Positions 31,316 to 39,067 of a stretch of DNA of 52,565 nucleotides are shown piece by piece. The notes beneath the pieces are model-generated. The model ran no database searches. It saw only the letters and a program-made list of their open reading frames with translations, and was not told the DNA's origin. Numbering within the stretch: position 1 is the stretch's first letter; each line of letters starts with the position of its first letter. The DNA is from Pyxidicoccus caerfyrddinensis. GTDB lineage: Bacteria; Myxococcota; Myxococcia; Myxococcales; Myxococcaceae. Location of the stretch: assembly GCF_010894405.1 (NCBI RefSeq), contig NZ_JAAIYA010000031.1, forward strand, positions 1 to 52,565, given 5' to 3'. The translations under genes were made by a program, and so were the position numbers.

Positions 31316-33030
31316 GTGTACTCCGTCTGCGAGGGGTGGAGCCGGATGCTCAGCTCGTTGAAGGAGTTGATGGTGACGTGGGACGCGAGCAGCTCCTCGA
31401 GGATGCAGCCGAAGAGGAACGAGTCACCCACGCCCATGAAGTTCTCCTCGTCCATGTCCACCCGCGTCTTGTGGCCCCGCAGCGGCGCGCCCTCCAGGAA
31501 GCGCGTCACCGGCTTCGTCTCCACCGCGCGGATGGCGTTGATGCGCAGGCGGCTCGCGCGCGCCGCGAGGTTGTCCGTGAGGGAGTGGAAGTTGTAGAGG
31601 TCCATCAGCCGCCGCAGCGCCGCCGCGTCCGCCAGCGAGTGCTGGTTGATGGCCAGGTGCGACAAGAGCCGCCAGTGCAGCTCCGAGCCCAGCGGCGCGC
31701 GCGCCGGCCGGCTCACCGGGGAGATGTTCTTGAACTTCGCCTGCGTGGGGCTGGCCGCCGTGGAGGCCGTCAAGTCACCCACCTGGAGCCGCGAGGGCAG
31801 CGAGCGGTTGGTGCACGTGAGGTCGATGGAGAGCGCCTCCTCCGAGCCCAGCACCGGCGCCACGTTCCGCGGCGTCTCCAGGGTGATGTACGTGTCGATG
31901 CCGTCGTCCAGCGGCGAGTGTGCGCGGCGCAGGCGGTAGAAGGCCTGCTCCGCGTCGCCGCCGGAGGTGTGGCTGAACTCGAAGAAGGGCCGGTACAGGC
32001 GCCGCTCATTGCGGCCGGCCTGCAGGCCCGTCACCGTGTCCACCGAGTACACCTCGGCGTGGTTGGCCGGCAGGTCCGACGCGCGCAGCAGGTGCTCCTT
32101 GTCGAGCACGTGGTGGAGGACGGGGTCCGACGGCACGTTGAAGAGGTTGACGGCCGGCGCGCAGTGCAGCCGGAACATCTCCCGGTGGATGCGCGCGTCC
32201 AGGGGCGGCGGCCGCTCCAGGTGGAAGGCAATCTCGAAGCGCTCGTCCTTCACACCCGCCGCTGCGTCCAGTCCGCGCACGTCGAAGAACAGGAACTTCT
32301 CCGGCAGTGTCAGGTACTCCTGCAGGTGCCGGTAGCCCTCGCTGGCGCGCGGCCACGGCAACAGCTTGAAGTCCCGGTCGAAGCCCACCGGGTGGATGGC
32401 GTTGGCCGGCAGCTTGAAGCCCTCGCCCTCCGAGGACGCGCCGCGCACGCGCACCTGGCGGCAGTAGCGCAAGAGCCACAGCAGCACCACCGACGCGGCG
32501 GACATCTCACCGTGGATGAACAGGCGCAGGCCCTGCGGGCGGAACACCTCCGCGCGGCCCTGCTCCGTCGTCTGGAAGAACAGCCGCAGCACGGGGGACG
32601 TAATCGACGCGCGGTCCAGCAGCGCGTCCGTCAGCTGCAGCGGCAGCAGGTCCACGTCCGAGGTGGTGCGGAAGACGCAGGACGTACCGTCGATGGGCTG
32701 CGACGCGACTTCCGCCCCGGCGGCCAGGCGCGAGCGGCCTCGCAGCGCGCGCAGGTGCGGGGAGAACTCGACGATGGTGGAGGCCGGCAGCGGGCGCAGG
32801 TAGTGCGGGAGCAACAGCTCCGTGAGGCCGTGCACCAGTTCGGGCACGTCGTCGTCCACGCGCTCGCGGATGCGCGCCGTCAGGAAGGCGAAGCCCTCCA
32901 GCAGCCGCTCCACGTCCGGGTCCGCACCGCGCTCCACCAGCAGGCCCGCGACGGAGGGGTTGGCCAGCCCGAAGGCACGGCCCATCTCCCGCAGGTACGA
33001 CAGCTCGCTCAGGTAGTACTTGCTGAACAT
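31279..33030 (-). CDS. tssF: T6SS baseplate subunit TssF
   Basis: The protein has 583 residues. The N-terminus FSKYYLSELSYLREMGRAFG is the family signature (YY..EL.yLre.g.eFa), followed by DPDVERLLEGFAFLTARIRE and LLLPHYLRPLPASTIVEF. The C-terminus contains the conserved FLFGCILEELLASHVTINSF segment. TssF dimers pair with TssG in the baseplate wedge. tssF begins 28 bp after the tssE stop and overlaps tssG at its 3' end. Confidence 0.96.
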   Translation of the reverse strand: MFSKYYLSELSYLREMGRAFGLANPSVAGLLVERGADPDVERLLEGFAFLTARIRERVDDDVPELVHGLTELLLPHYLRPLPASTIVEFSPHLRALRGRSRLAAGAEVASQPIDGTSCVFRTTSDVDLLPLQLTDALLDRASITSPVLRLFFQTTEQGRAEVFRPQGLRLFIHGEMSAASVVLLWLLRYCRQVRVRGASSEGEGFKLPANAIHPVGFDRDFKLLPWPRASEGYRHLQEYLTLPEKFLFFDVRGLDAAAGVKDERFEIAFHLERPPPLDARIHREMFRLHCAPAVNLFNVPSDPVLHHVLDKEHLLRASDLPANHAEVYSVDTVTGLQAGRNERRLYRPFFEFSHTSGGDAEQAFYRLRRAHSPLDDGIDTYITLETPRNVAPVLGSEEALSIDLTCTNRSLPSRLQVGDLTASTAASPTQAKFKNISPVSRPARAPLGSELHWRLLSHLAINQHSLADAAALRRLMDLYNFHSLTDNLAARASRLRINAIRAVETKPVTRFLEGAPLRGHKTRVDMDEENFMGVGDSFLFGCILEELLASHVTINSFNELSIRLHPSQTEYTWLPRNGTQTLL

Positions 33031-33058
33031 CCTCGCCCTTTGCCACTCACCCCGTGGC

Positions 33059-33454
33059 TCACCACAGCTCCACGCGTCCGCCCGGATGCACCTGCGTGTG
33101 GAAGCGCACCGTGCCCCGCCTGTCCCGCGTCGCCAGCTGGGCGCTGATGTCGAAGCGCAGGGCCGTCGGGTCGGCCGGGTCCGCCGAGTACTGCACCACC
33201 ACGTTCTTCAGCCGCGGCTCATAGTCCTGGATGGCCGTGCGGATGGACTGCGTCATCCTCGGAATGGCCGACGGGTACGAATGGACGATGTCGTTCAGGT
33301 CCAGGATGCCGTACGCCGGAGCCGCCACGGACTCGCCCCTGCGCGTGTTGAGCAGGTTGCGCAGGTGCTCGGCGATGGACTCCACCACGTCGCCCGGCGG
33401 CGCGAGCGTGCCGTTGCCATCGGCGATGCGGGACAACAAGCCTCGGGAGCCCAT
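33059..33454 (-). CDS. tssE: T6SS baseplate subunit TssE (gp25-like)
   Basis: The protein has 131 residues, matching phage gp25/TssE size. Motifs: an N-terminal LLSRI element, VVESIAEHLRNLLNTRRGES, AAPAYGILDLND with the conserved YG, and IRTAIQDYEPRL, the EPR core that interacts with the first sheath ring. It follows hcp after an 89-bp gap containing a strong hairpin. Confidence 0.94.
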   Translation of the reverse strand: MGSRGLLSRIADGNGTLAPPGDVVESIAEHLRNLLNTRRGESVAAPAYGILDLNDIVHSYPSAIPRMTQSIRTAIQDYEPRLKNVVVQYSADPADPTALRFDISAQLATRDRRGTVRFHTQVHPGGRVELW

Positions 33455-33495
33455 GGGTGTCTTTCTGTCTCTTCAGCCGGAAAGCCCACCCCCGA

Positions 33496-33523
33496 CCGCC
33501 CGCGTACACGTCTGCACGGGCGG
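33496..33523 (-). terminator. Hairpin between hcp and tssE
   Basis: CCGCCCG and CGGGCGG form a perfect 7-bp GC stem with a 14-nt loop, 20 nt after the hcp stop. It lies within the T6SS unit and lacks a clean T-run, so it may be a partial terminator or a 3' stabiliser of the hcp message. Confidence 0.45.
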
Positions 33524-33543
33524 CCGGCGGGAGGAGCGCATGA

Positions 33544-34035
33544 CTAGCGCTGGGTGTCCCAGGTGTCCTCGTGCGTCACGCCACCGTTGGTGATGGTCCA
33601 GTTGATGGTGTGGAACACCAGGGTGATCTCCTCCATGGGAGGAAGGTTGGTGCTCGCCGGCACGAAGGAGTCCGGGACGTACTGCTTGATGCTGTTGACC
33701 CGGGCCTTCTTGATGGACGTGGTGAAGAACTGCTCGGTCGTGCCGTCGCCGGTCGGGTTCGGGCGGAAGAACTTGAAGGTCGCCTCGATGACCTGGTTCT
33801 CGCAGAGCGCCTTCATCAGCAGGGGCGACGACTTGTCGATGCGCTTGCGGAAGGTGATGCCCTCGTACTGGCGGCGGCCCGTGGCCAGGCCGGAGCCGGC
33901 CTCACGCGCGGTGAAGACCTTCTGGTCGTAGTAGACGCACTCGATGGAGTTCTCGCGGCCCAGGGACGTCTGGGTGCTCTCGCCCGTGATGTCGGTGCCG
34001 TTCGCCTTCAGGTACAGGTGTACTGACTCAGCCAT
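33544..34035 (-). CDS. hcp: T6SS tube protein Hcp (TssD)
   Basis: The protein has 163 residues, typical Hcp length. Motifs: VHLYLKANGTDITGESTQTS at the N-terminus, IECVYYDQKV, the conserved RRQYEGITFRKRIDKSSPLL, TTSIKKARVNSIKQYVPDS and LVFHTINWTITNGG at the C-terminus. Hexamers stack into the inner tube that carries or delivers effectors. There is no C-terminal extension, so this is a structural Hcp without a fused toxin. The gene is flanked by hairpins on both sides, suggesting its transcript is processed or stabilised separately. Confidence 0.97.
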   Translation of the reverse strand: MAESVHLYLKANGTDITGESTQTSLGRENSIECVYYDQKVFTAREAGSGLATGRRQYEGITFRKRIDKSSPLLMKALCENQVIEATFKFFRPNPTGDGTTEQFFTTSIKKARVNSIKQYVPDSFVPASTNLPPMEEITLVFHTINWTITNGGVTHEDTWDTQR

Positions 34036-34076
34036 GCTTCAACCTCTTCGCAATGCGCGCAACGCGCGCCGTGGGT

Positions 34077-34097
34077 CCGGGCTCACTGCGAGCCCGG
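34077..34097 (-). promoter_or_regulatory. Hairpin upstream of hcp
   Basis: CCGGGCTC and GAGCCCGG form a perfect 8-bp stem with a 5-nt loop, extendable by two G-U pairs. It lies in the tssC-hcp gap, ~41 nt before the hcp ATG. It could terminate part of the tssC transcript or protect the 5' end of a processed hcp message. Confidence 0.45.
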
Positions 34098-34150
34098 GTG
34101 GTGGGGCCCCTACAAACTAGCTGATTCGACCGACAGTGCGTGAGCCGCGC

Positions 34151-35638
34151 TCACTCTTTGTCCAGCTTGCCCACCAGGGACAAGGTGAACGACGCGCCCA
34201 TGTACTTGAAGTGCGGGCGCACCTGCAGGCTGCAGCGGTACCAGCCGGGCTGGCCGTCCACATCCTCTACCGTCACGCGCGCGGCACGGAGCGGGCGGCG
34301 CGAGCGCACCGCGGGCGCCGGGTCGTCCATGTCCGAGATGTACTGGCTCATCCAGTGGTTGAGCTCGCGCTCCAGGTCCGACTTCTCCTTCCAGCTGCCA
34401 ATCTGCTCGCGCTGCAGCACCTTGATGTAGTGCGCCAGGCGGGTCATGATGAACATGTACGGCAGCTGCGTACCCAGACGGTAGTTGGTCTCCGCCGCCT
34501 TGCCCTCGGGCGTGTTGCCGAAGAACTTGGGCTTCTGCACCGAGTTGGCGCTGAAGAACGCGGCGTTGTCCGAGTCCTTGCGGAAGACGAGGCCGATGAA
34601 GCCCTCCTCGGCCAGCTCGTACTCGCGGCGCTCGGTGAGCATGACCTCGGTGGGAATCTTGGTCTGGATTTCCCCCATGGCCTCGTACTGGTGCAGCGGG
34701 AGGTTCTCCACCGCGCCGCCGGACTGGGGACCGATGATGTTCGGGCTCCAGCGGAACTTGGCGAAGGAGTCCGCCACGCGGCTGGTCATGGCGATGGAGG
34801 CGTAGCCCCAGAGGTAGCGGTCGTGGCTGCCGACGACGTCCTCGGTGAAGTTGAAGGCCTTCACGGGGACGGTCTTCTCGCCGTAGGGCAGGCGCAGCAG
34901 GAAGCGCGGCAGGGCGAGGCCCACATAGCGCGCGTCCTCGCTCTCGCGGAACGAGTGCCACCGGGCGTACTGCGGGCCCTCGAAGAGGGACTTGAGGTCC
35001 TTGAGGTCCGGCAGCTTGAGGAAGCTCTGCTCGCCGAAGACGTCCGGCGCGGCGTTGGCGATGAAGGGCGCGTGGGCCATGGCGGCCACGGACGCGCACT
35101 TGCGCAGCAGGTCCATGTCCTGCGGGCCGACGCCGAAGTCGTAGTTGGCGTTGATGATGCCGTAGGGCTTGCCGCCGAACACGCCGTACTCGTTGGAGTA
35201 CACGAGCTTGTACAGGCCGCTCTTGGTGACTTCCGGCGCGTCCTCGAAGTCCTTGTGGAGGTCTTCCTTGGAGACGTTGAGCATCTCCACGCGGGTGTTC
35301 TCGCGGAAGTCCACGCGGTCGACCAGGAACTTCAGGCCGCGCCAGGAGGCCTCCAGCTTCTGGAACTCCTTGGCGTGGAGGATTTCGTTGACCTGCGCGG
35401 ACAGGCGCTTGTCGATTTCGGCGATCATCGCGTCGACGAGGGCCTTGTCCACGCGCTCCTCGGAGCGGTGCGGCGCCAGCATCTCCGTGATGAAGGCCTG
35501 CACGCCGCGCTTGGCGACGTCATAGCCCTCGTCCTTCGGCTTGAGCTTGGCCTCGGAAAGAATCTCGTCGAGGAGGGACAGGGAGGCGTCAGCGGCGACG
35601 CCGGTGGACTTCGGTTGGGTCTGGGTCTCGTTAGGCAT
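34151..35638 (-). CDS. tssC: T6SS sheath large subunit TssC
   Basis: The protein has 495 residues. Family segments: LSAQVNEILHAKEFQKLEAS, WRGLKFLVDRVDF, the conserved LYKLVYSNEYGVFGGKPYG, MAHAPFIANAAPDVFG, and LRLPYGEKT. The C-terminal region includes THYIKV-like FIMTRLAHYIKVLQRE. TssC pairs with TssB to build the contractile sheath. It begins 25 nt after the tssB stop and carries the usual family length, so the sheath pair is complete. Confidence 0.97.
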   Translation of the reverse strand: MPNETQTQPKSTGVAADASLSLLDEILSEAKLKPKDEGYDVAKRGVQAFITEMLAPHRSEERVDKALVDAMIAEIDKRLSAQVNEILHAKEFQKLEASWRGLKFLVDRVDFRENTRVEMLNVSKEDLHKDFEDAPEVTKSGLYKLVYSNEYGVFGGKPYGIINANYDFGVGPQDMDLLRKCASVAAMAHAPFIANAAPDVFGEQSFLKLPDLKDLKSLFEGPQYARWHSFRESEDARYVGLALPRFLLRLPYGEKTVPVKAFNFTEDVVGSHDRYLWGYASIAMTSRVADSFAKFRWSPNIIGPQSGGAVENLPLHQYEAMGEIQTKIPTEVMLTERREYELAEEGFIGLVFRKDSDNAAFFSANSVQKPKFFGNTPEGKAAETNYRLGTQLPYMFIMTRLAHYIKVLQREQIGSWKEKSDLERELNHWMSQYISDMDDPAPAVRSRRPLRAARVTVEDVDGQPGWYRCSLQVRPHFKYMGASFTLSLVGKLDKE

Positions 35639-35663
35639 GGTGTCTCAAATCCCCCGGAAAGGG

Positions 35664-36158
35664 CTACTTGGTCTCGTCCTTGAGGCCCAGTTCCTTGATG
35701 AGTGCCTTGCGGCCCTCCTCGTCGGCGAGCATCGACTGCAGCTTCTTGCGGAACGCGGGCAGGTTGCCCAGGGGCCCCTTGAGGGCGTTGAGCGCGCTGC
35801 GCAGCTCGAGCAGCTTCTTGAGCTCGGGCACCTGGTTGACGACGCTCTCGGGAGAGAAGTCGTTCAGGTTCTTGAACTGGAGCGTGACGTTCATCGTCGC
35901 GTTCGGGTCACCGGCGAGCTTGTCGGCGGCGGTGAGGGTGACCTTCAGACCCTGCTGGGCCATCACCTCGTTGAAGTTGGCCTTGTCGACGTTGATGGGC
36001 GCGCGCTGCTCCAGCGGGCGGTCATCGGCCTGGCCGGTGAAGTCCCCCATCATGAGGACCTTCAGCGGCAGCTCGACCTGCTCCTGGGCGTTGCCGGTGG
36101 CGGGCTTGTAGACGATGTTGACGCGCTCGGTAGGGGCGACAGAACTCTCTTTGCTCAT
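35664..36158 (-). CDS. tssB: T6SS sheath small subunit TssB
   Basis: The protein has 164 residues. The ATG at 36158, with AAGGAG 10 nt upstream, is chosen over the longer frame to 36230. Motifs: APTERVNIVYKPATGNAQEQ, LPLKVLMMGDFTGQ, INVDKANFNEVMAQQ, LQFKNLNDFSPE and the C-terminal LADEEGRKALIKEL. It forms heterodimers with TssC in the sheath. Confidence 0.97.
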   Translation of the reverse strand: MSKESSVAPTERVNIVYKPATGNAQEQVELPLKVLMMGDFTGQADDRPLEQRAPINVDKANFNEVMAQQGLKVTLTAADKLAGDPNATMNVTLQFKNLNDFSPESVVNQVPELKKLLELRSALNALKGPLGNLPAFRKKLQSMLADEEGRKALIKELGLKDETK

Positions 36159-36240
36159 CTGCGGCTTTCTCCTTGAGTGCTGCGTTTTTGGCGCGGGCGT
36201 CGCATGGGGTGGAGCTTCGCCGCGGTACAACAGGGTTGCA

Positions 36241-38118
36241 TCAGGCGCCGACGCGCAACGCGGCAGAAGAATCCAACCGCGCTAGACGACGATACCGGTT
36301 TCGAATCTTCGCTGCCACCCGTCCCCCCTCCTTTTCCCCAGGGGCGCGCGTCGACAACCAGCCTTCGAGGCATGCGGCCGCGAGGGCGGGCTCCCACGTG
36401 TCGAGAGAATGGGCAGACACCTCCTCGTCGAGCGCGTCGTAGACGGCGCGGGCGAGCGGGAGCTGTCCCGCATTGGCGCACAGCCGCGCCAATGCCAGTC
36501 GTGAAAGGAATCGGGCGCGGCCGGTGGTGGCGGCGGCGATGGCGCCCTGCAATCGGGTTACGGCTTCGTGAACGCGGCCCTCGGCCAGCAGCGCGCGGGC
36601 TTCATCCTCCAGGGCAGGGCTGCTTCCAGCAGCGGACGTTTCGGACGGAAGCGACAGCGGCGGCAGGGCCAGCGGCGAGGCGGCGGAGACGGGGCCCGTG
36701 GAAGCGGTGGCGGAGGATGTGCTCGTGGGGATCACCTGCGCGCGCAGCCAGGCGCGGGTGACGTCGTCGGTGAGGGGCTTGCCGTTGGCGGCGACGAGTT
36801 CCTCGACGCCGGGCATGCGGCGCAGCTGGGCGCCCAGCTCCTGGACGAGCGCGGCGTGGGCGGCCGCGTGGGATTCGCCCAGGCCGGTGAGGGCGGCGGC
36901 GCTGAAGCGGTGCAGGCCGAGCGCGAAGCGGTGCTGGCCCAGTGCGGACTCGGCCTCGTCGAGCAGGTCGGCCCAGCGCTGGTTGTTCTCCAGCGTCTCC
37001 AGCTTTGTGCGCAGCGCGTCCGGCAGCGGCTGCAGCGGGGTGCGGCCATTGGCGCCGGCGGCGGGCGGCCGGGCCAGGTGCAGCCACAGGCCCATGCGCA
37101 TCAGCCGGTAGGGCAGCGGGTCCGCGACGCTTGCGCGGCGCAGCGCCCCGGCGGCGCCCAGGAGCGCGGTGCCCACGTTGCGCAGGAAGTCCGTGACGGC
37201 GTCCGCGGTGGACAGGTCCGGCGAGGCCGGCAGCGCCGGAAGGGCAGGCACCGCCACGGGCGTGGAAGGCGCGACGGTGTTCCGGGCGGGCGCGGCCTGC
37301 ACGGTGGAATTCCCGGCGGCCTTCGCTGCGGCGGTGTTCCCGGAAGCGCCGTTCGCGGCAGTCGCATGCCCCGCGGCGCCGTTCGCGGTGGCGTTCCTTG
37401 CCGCCGCGTTCCCGGAGGCCCCGTTCGCGGAAGCAGGGTGTCCCGAGCCGGCATTCGCGGCGGTGCTCCCGGAGTCCTCACTCGCGGAATCGCCGTTCGC
37501 CGGCGAGGCGTCCGACTGCGCGGAGTCTCGAGGCGCCGGCGCGGGCTCGGGCGGAGGCAGTCCGGCGCGCAGCCGGGAGATGGCGTCCTGCAGCGGGCCG
37601 AAGGCGGGCGCCGAGTCGGCGAAGCGCTCGCGGGACAGCTGCGACAGCCGCTTCAGCGCGACGGACAGCGTCTCCAGCGACTCCGCGCTCACGCTGGCCT
37701 GCTCCACCGAGGGGAGCATGCGGCCCAGCCGCTCCACGAACCAGCCCACGGCGTTGGCCCGGCCGCGCAGCCGCTTCAGCTCGGGGAAGAGGTCCGGCCA
37801 GTACCGCTCGGCCACCTCGGCGATGACGGCGGCGCCGGTGGCCGCGCCGTCCAGGCCGCGCGTGGCATACAGGCCATAGGCCATGTACGAGGCCAGCCAG
37901 AGGTCCTTGGTGGTGCCCTTGAGCAGCTCCCCCGCGCCCTGGACGACGTCGTCCCAGCGTACGCCGCTGGAGGCTGGGGACTCCAGCCGGGCCACCTCCG
38001 CGGCGATGGCCTCGTAGGCCGGCTCGTGCTTGGCCTGCACCCCGGCGGGGGCGGCGCCGGGCACGGGCTCGGTCCAGGGTCGGGCGCGCTCACGAAGCTC
38101 TTCGAGGGTGGGCGGCAT
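36241..38118 (-). CDS. tssA: T6SS cap/baseplate protein TssA
   Basis: The protein has 625 residues. The N-terminal ImpA_N domain (~10-125) contains YEAIAAEVARLESPASSGVR and WDDVVQGAGELLKGTTKDLW. A long low-complexity linker (~195-290) rich in Asn, Gly, Ala and Ser follows. The C-terminal half resembles the long TssA class (VasJ-like), with a TPR-like end (ALLAEGRVHEAVTRLQGAI, RFLSRLALARLCANAGQLPL). TssA primes and coordinates tube and sheath assembly. It lies between tagF (15 bp gap) and tssB (82 bp gap). Confidence 0.9.
   Translation of the reverse strand: MPPTLEELRERARPWTEPVPGAAPAGVQAKHEPAYEAIAAEVARLESPASSGVRWDDVVQGAGELLKGTTKDLWLASYMAYGLYATRGLDGAATGAAVIAEVAERYWPDLFPELKRLRGRANAVGWFVERLGRMLPSVEQASVSAESLETLSVALKRLSQLSRERFADSAPAFGPLQDAISRLRAGLPPPEPAPAPRDSAQSDASPANGDSASEDSGSTAANAGSGHPASANGASGNAAARNATANGAAGHATAANGASGNTAAAKAAGNSTVQAAPARNTVAPSTPVAVPALPALPASPDLSTADAVTDFLRNVGTALLGAAGALRRASVADPLPYRLMRMGLWLHLARPPAAGANGRTPLQPLPDALRTKLETLENNQRWADLLDEAESALGQHRFALGLHRFSAAALTGLGESHAAAHAALVQELGAQLRRMPGVEELVAANGKPLTDDVTRAWLRAQVIPTSTSSATASTGPVSAASPLALPPLSLPSETSAAGSSPALEDEARALLAEGRVHEAVTRLQGAIAAATTGRARFLSRLALARLCANAGQLPLARAVYDALDEEVSAHSLDTWEPALAAACLEGWLSTRAPGEKEGGRVAAKIRNRYRRLARLDSSAALRVGA
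37310..37500 (-). repeat. Imperfect tandem repeats encoding the TssA linker
   Basis: Copies of a GCCGTTCGCGG-like unit recur near 37348, 37378, 37420 and 37491. On the coding strand they give repeated NGA(S/A)G(N/H)A peptides. Such repeats expand or contract by slippage, so linker length may vary among strains. Confidence 0.6.
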
Positions 38119-38133
38119 AGAGGCAGACGGGTT

Positions 38134-39066
38134 TCAGGGAGCCAGCGCGCGCAGCAGCTGCTCGAGGGTGGTGGAGGGAGCGTCGATGACCTGGCGCGCG
38201 GCGGCCTTGAGGCCCTTGCGCGCGTTGTCGATGGCGGCGGGCCGCTCGGTGCGCAGCGGCCACACCTGGGCGCCCGGACGGCCAGGCTGGGCCAGGGCCA
38301 GGAAGAGGGCTGGAGTGGCCGCGCCCAGGCTGAGCAGCAGCCGGGGCTTGTCGCCCTCGGACCAGAAGAAGGCCGGGGGCTGGCTGGGCCAGCGCAAGAG
38401 GCGCGAGGACAGCTCCAGCCACGCCACCGGGCCCACGCGCGTGGAGAACGGGCAGTCCAGCGCCACGCCCGCCGCGGACTGCTCGCGGCCGCGCTCGCCG
38501 ACGCACGCGGTGAGGAAGGTGTGCAGTGCGTAGTAGCGGCCGCCGTCCGGCGTGCCCTCCACCACCGGGCCCAGCAGGTCCTGGGTGCGGTGCTCCGCCA
38601 GCGCGGCGTCACGCAGCCGCTGCGCCACGCTGAAGTCGCCCGGGCCGGGCAGGGGCAGCGCCGCCGCGCGCTCCAGCAGCTGCGGCACGTCCAGCTCCGC
38701 CGCGGACCGGGCGAGGACACCGGCGGCGCGAAGGAAGGGCTGGAAGGCCTCCGGCGTCAGCGCGTAGCGCGGGGCCGTGGCCGCCGAGGCCACCTCGGTG
38801 AAGACGGCGAGCGGGAAGGCCCGCCCGACGCTGTCCACGCTGGGCGCCATCAGCCCCACCAGCGCCTGCTTCTGCCCGGGCACGGTGAACACGAAGTTCA
38901 CCGGCTCGGAGGGCAGGTCCACCCGGGCCCTCCGCGCGCGCTCCACCCCTTCCTCCATCCAGCCGTAGAGCTGGAGGGCGAGAGGCGTGGCGGCGTTGAG
39001 CTTGATGAACTCGGCCTGGCGGGGCGTCTTGCCCAACAGGCCGATGCGCTGCGACTGCACCGTCAT
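38134..39066 (-). CDS. tagF: T6SS-associated protein TagF
   Basis: The protein has 310 residues starting at the ATG at 39066, 1 nt after the tssM stop (TGAcATG). The family pattern is clear: IGLLGKTPRQAEFIKLNA (usual form GxxGKxPxxGDFvrxr), FVFTVPGQKQALVGLMAPSVDSVGRAFPLAVF and PAFFWSEGDKPRLLLSLG. In Pseudomonas and Agrobacterium TagF represses T6SS assembly, acting through the Fha/TagE-PppA phosphorylation switch or directly. No Fha, kinase or phosphatase gene is in this window, so its partners are elsewhere or it works independently. Confidence 0.93.
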   Translation of the reverse strand: MTVQSQRIGLLGKTPRQAEFIKLNAATPLALQLYGWMEEGVERARRARVDLPSEPVNFVFTVPGQKQALVGLMAPSVDSVGRAFPLAVFTEVASAATAPRYALTPEAFQPFLRAAGVLARSAAELDVPQLLERAAALPLPGPGDFSVAQRLRDAALAEHRTQDLLGPVVEGTPDGGRYYALHTFLTACVGERGREQSAAGVALDCPFSTRVGPVAWLELSSRLLRWPSQPPAFFWSEGDKPRLLLSLGAATPALFLALAQPGRPGAQVWPLRTERPAAIDNARKGLKAAARQVIDAPSTTLEQLLRALAP

Positions 39067-39067
39067 G

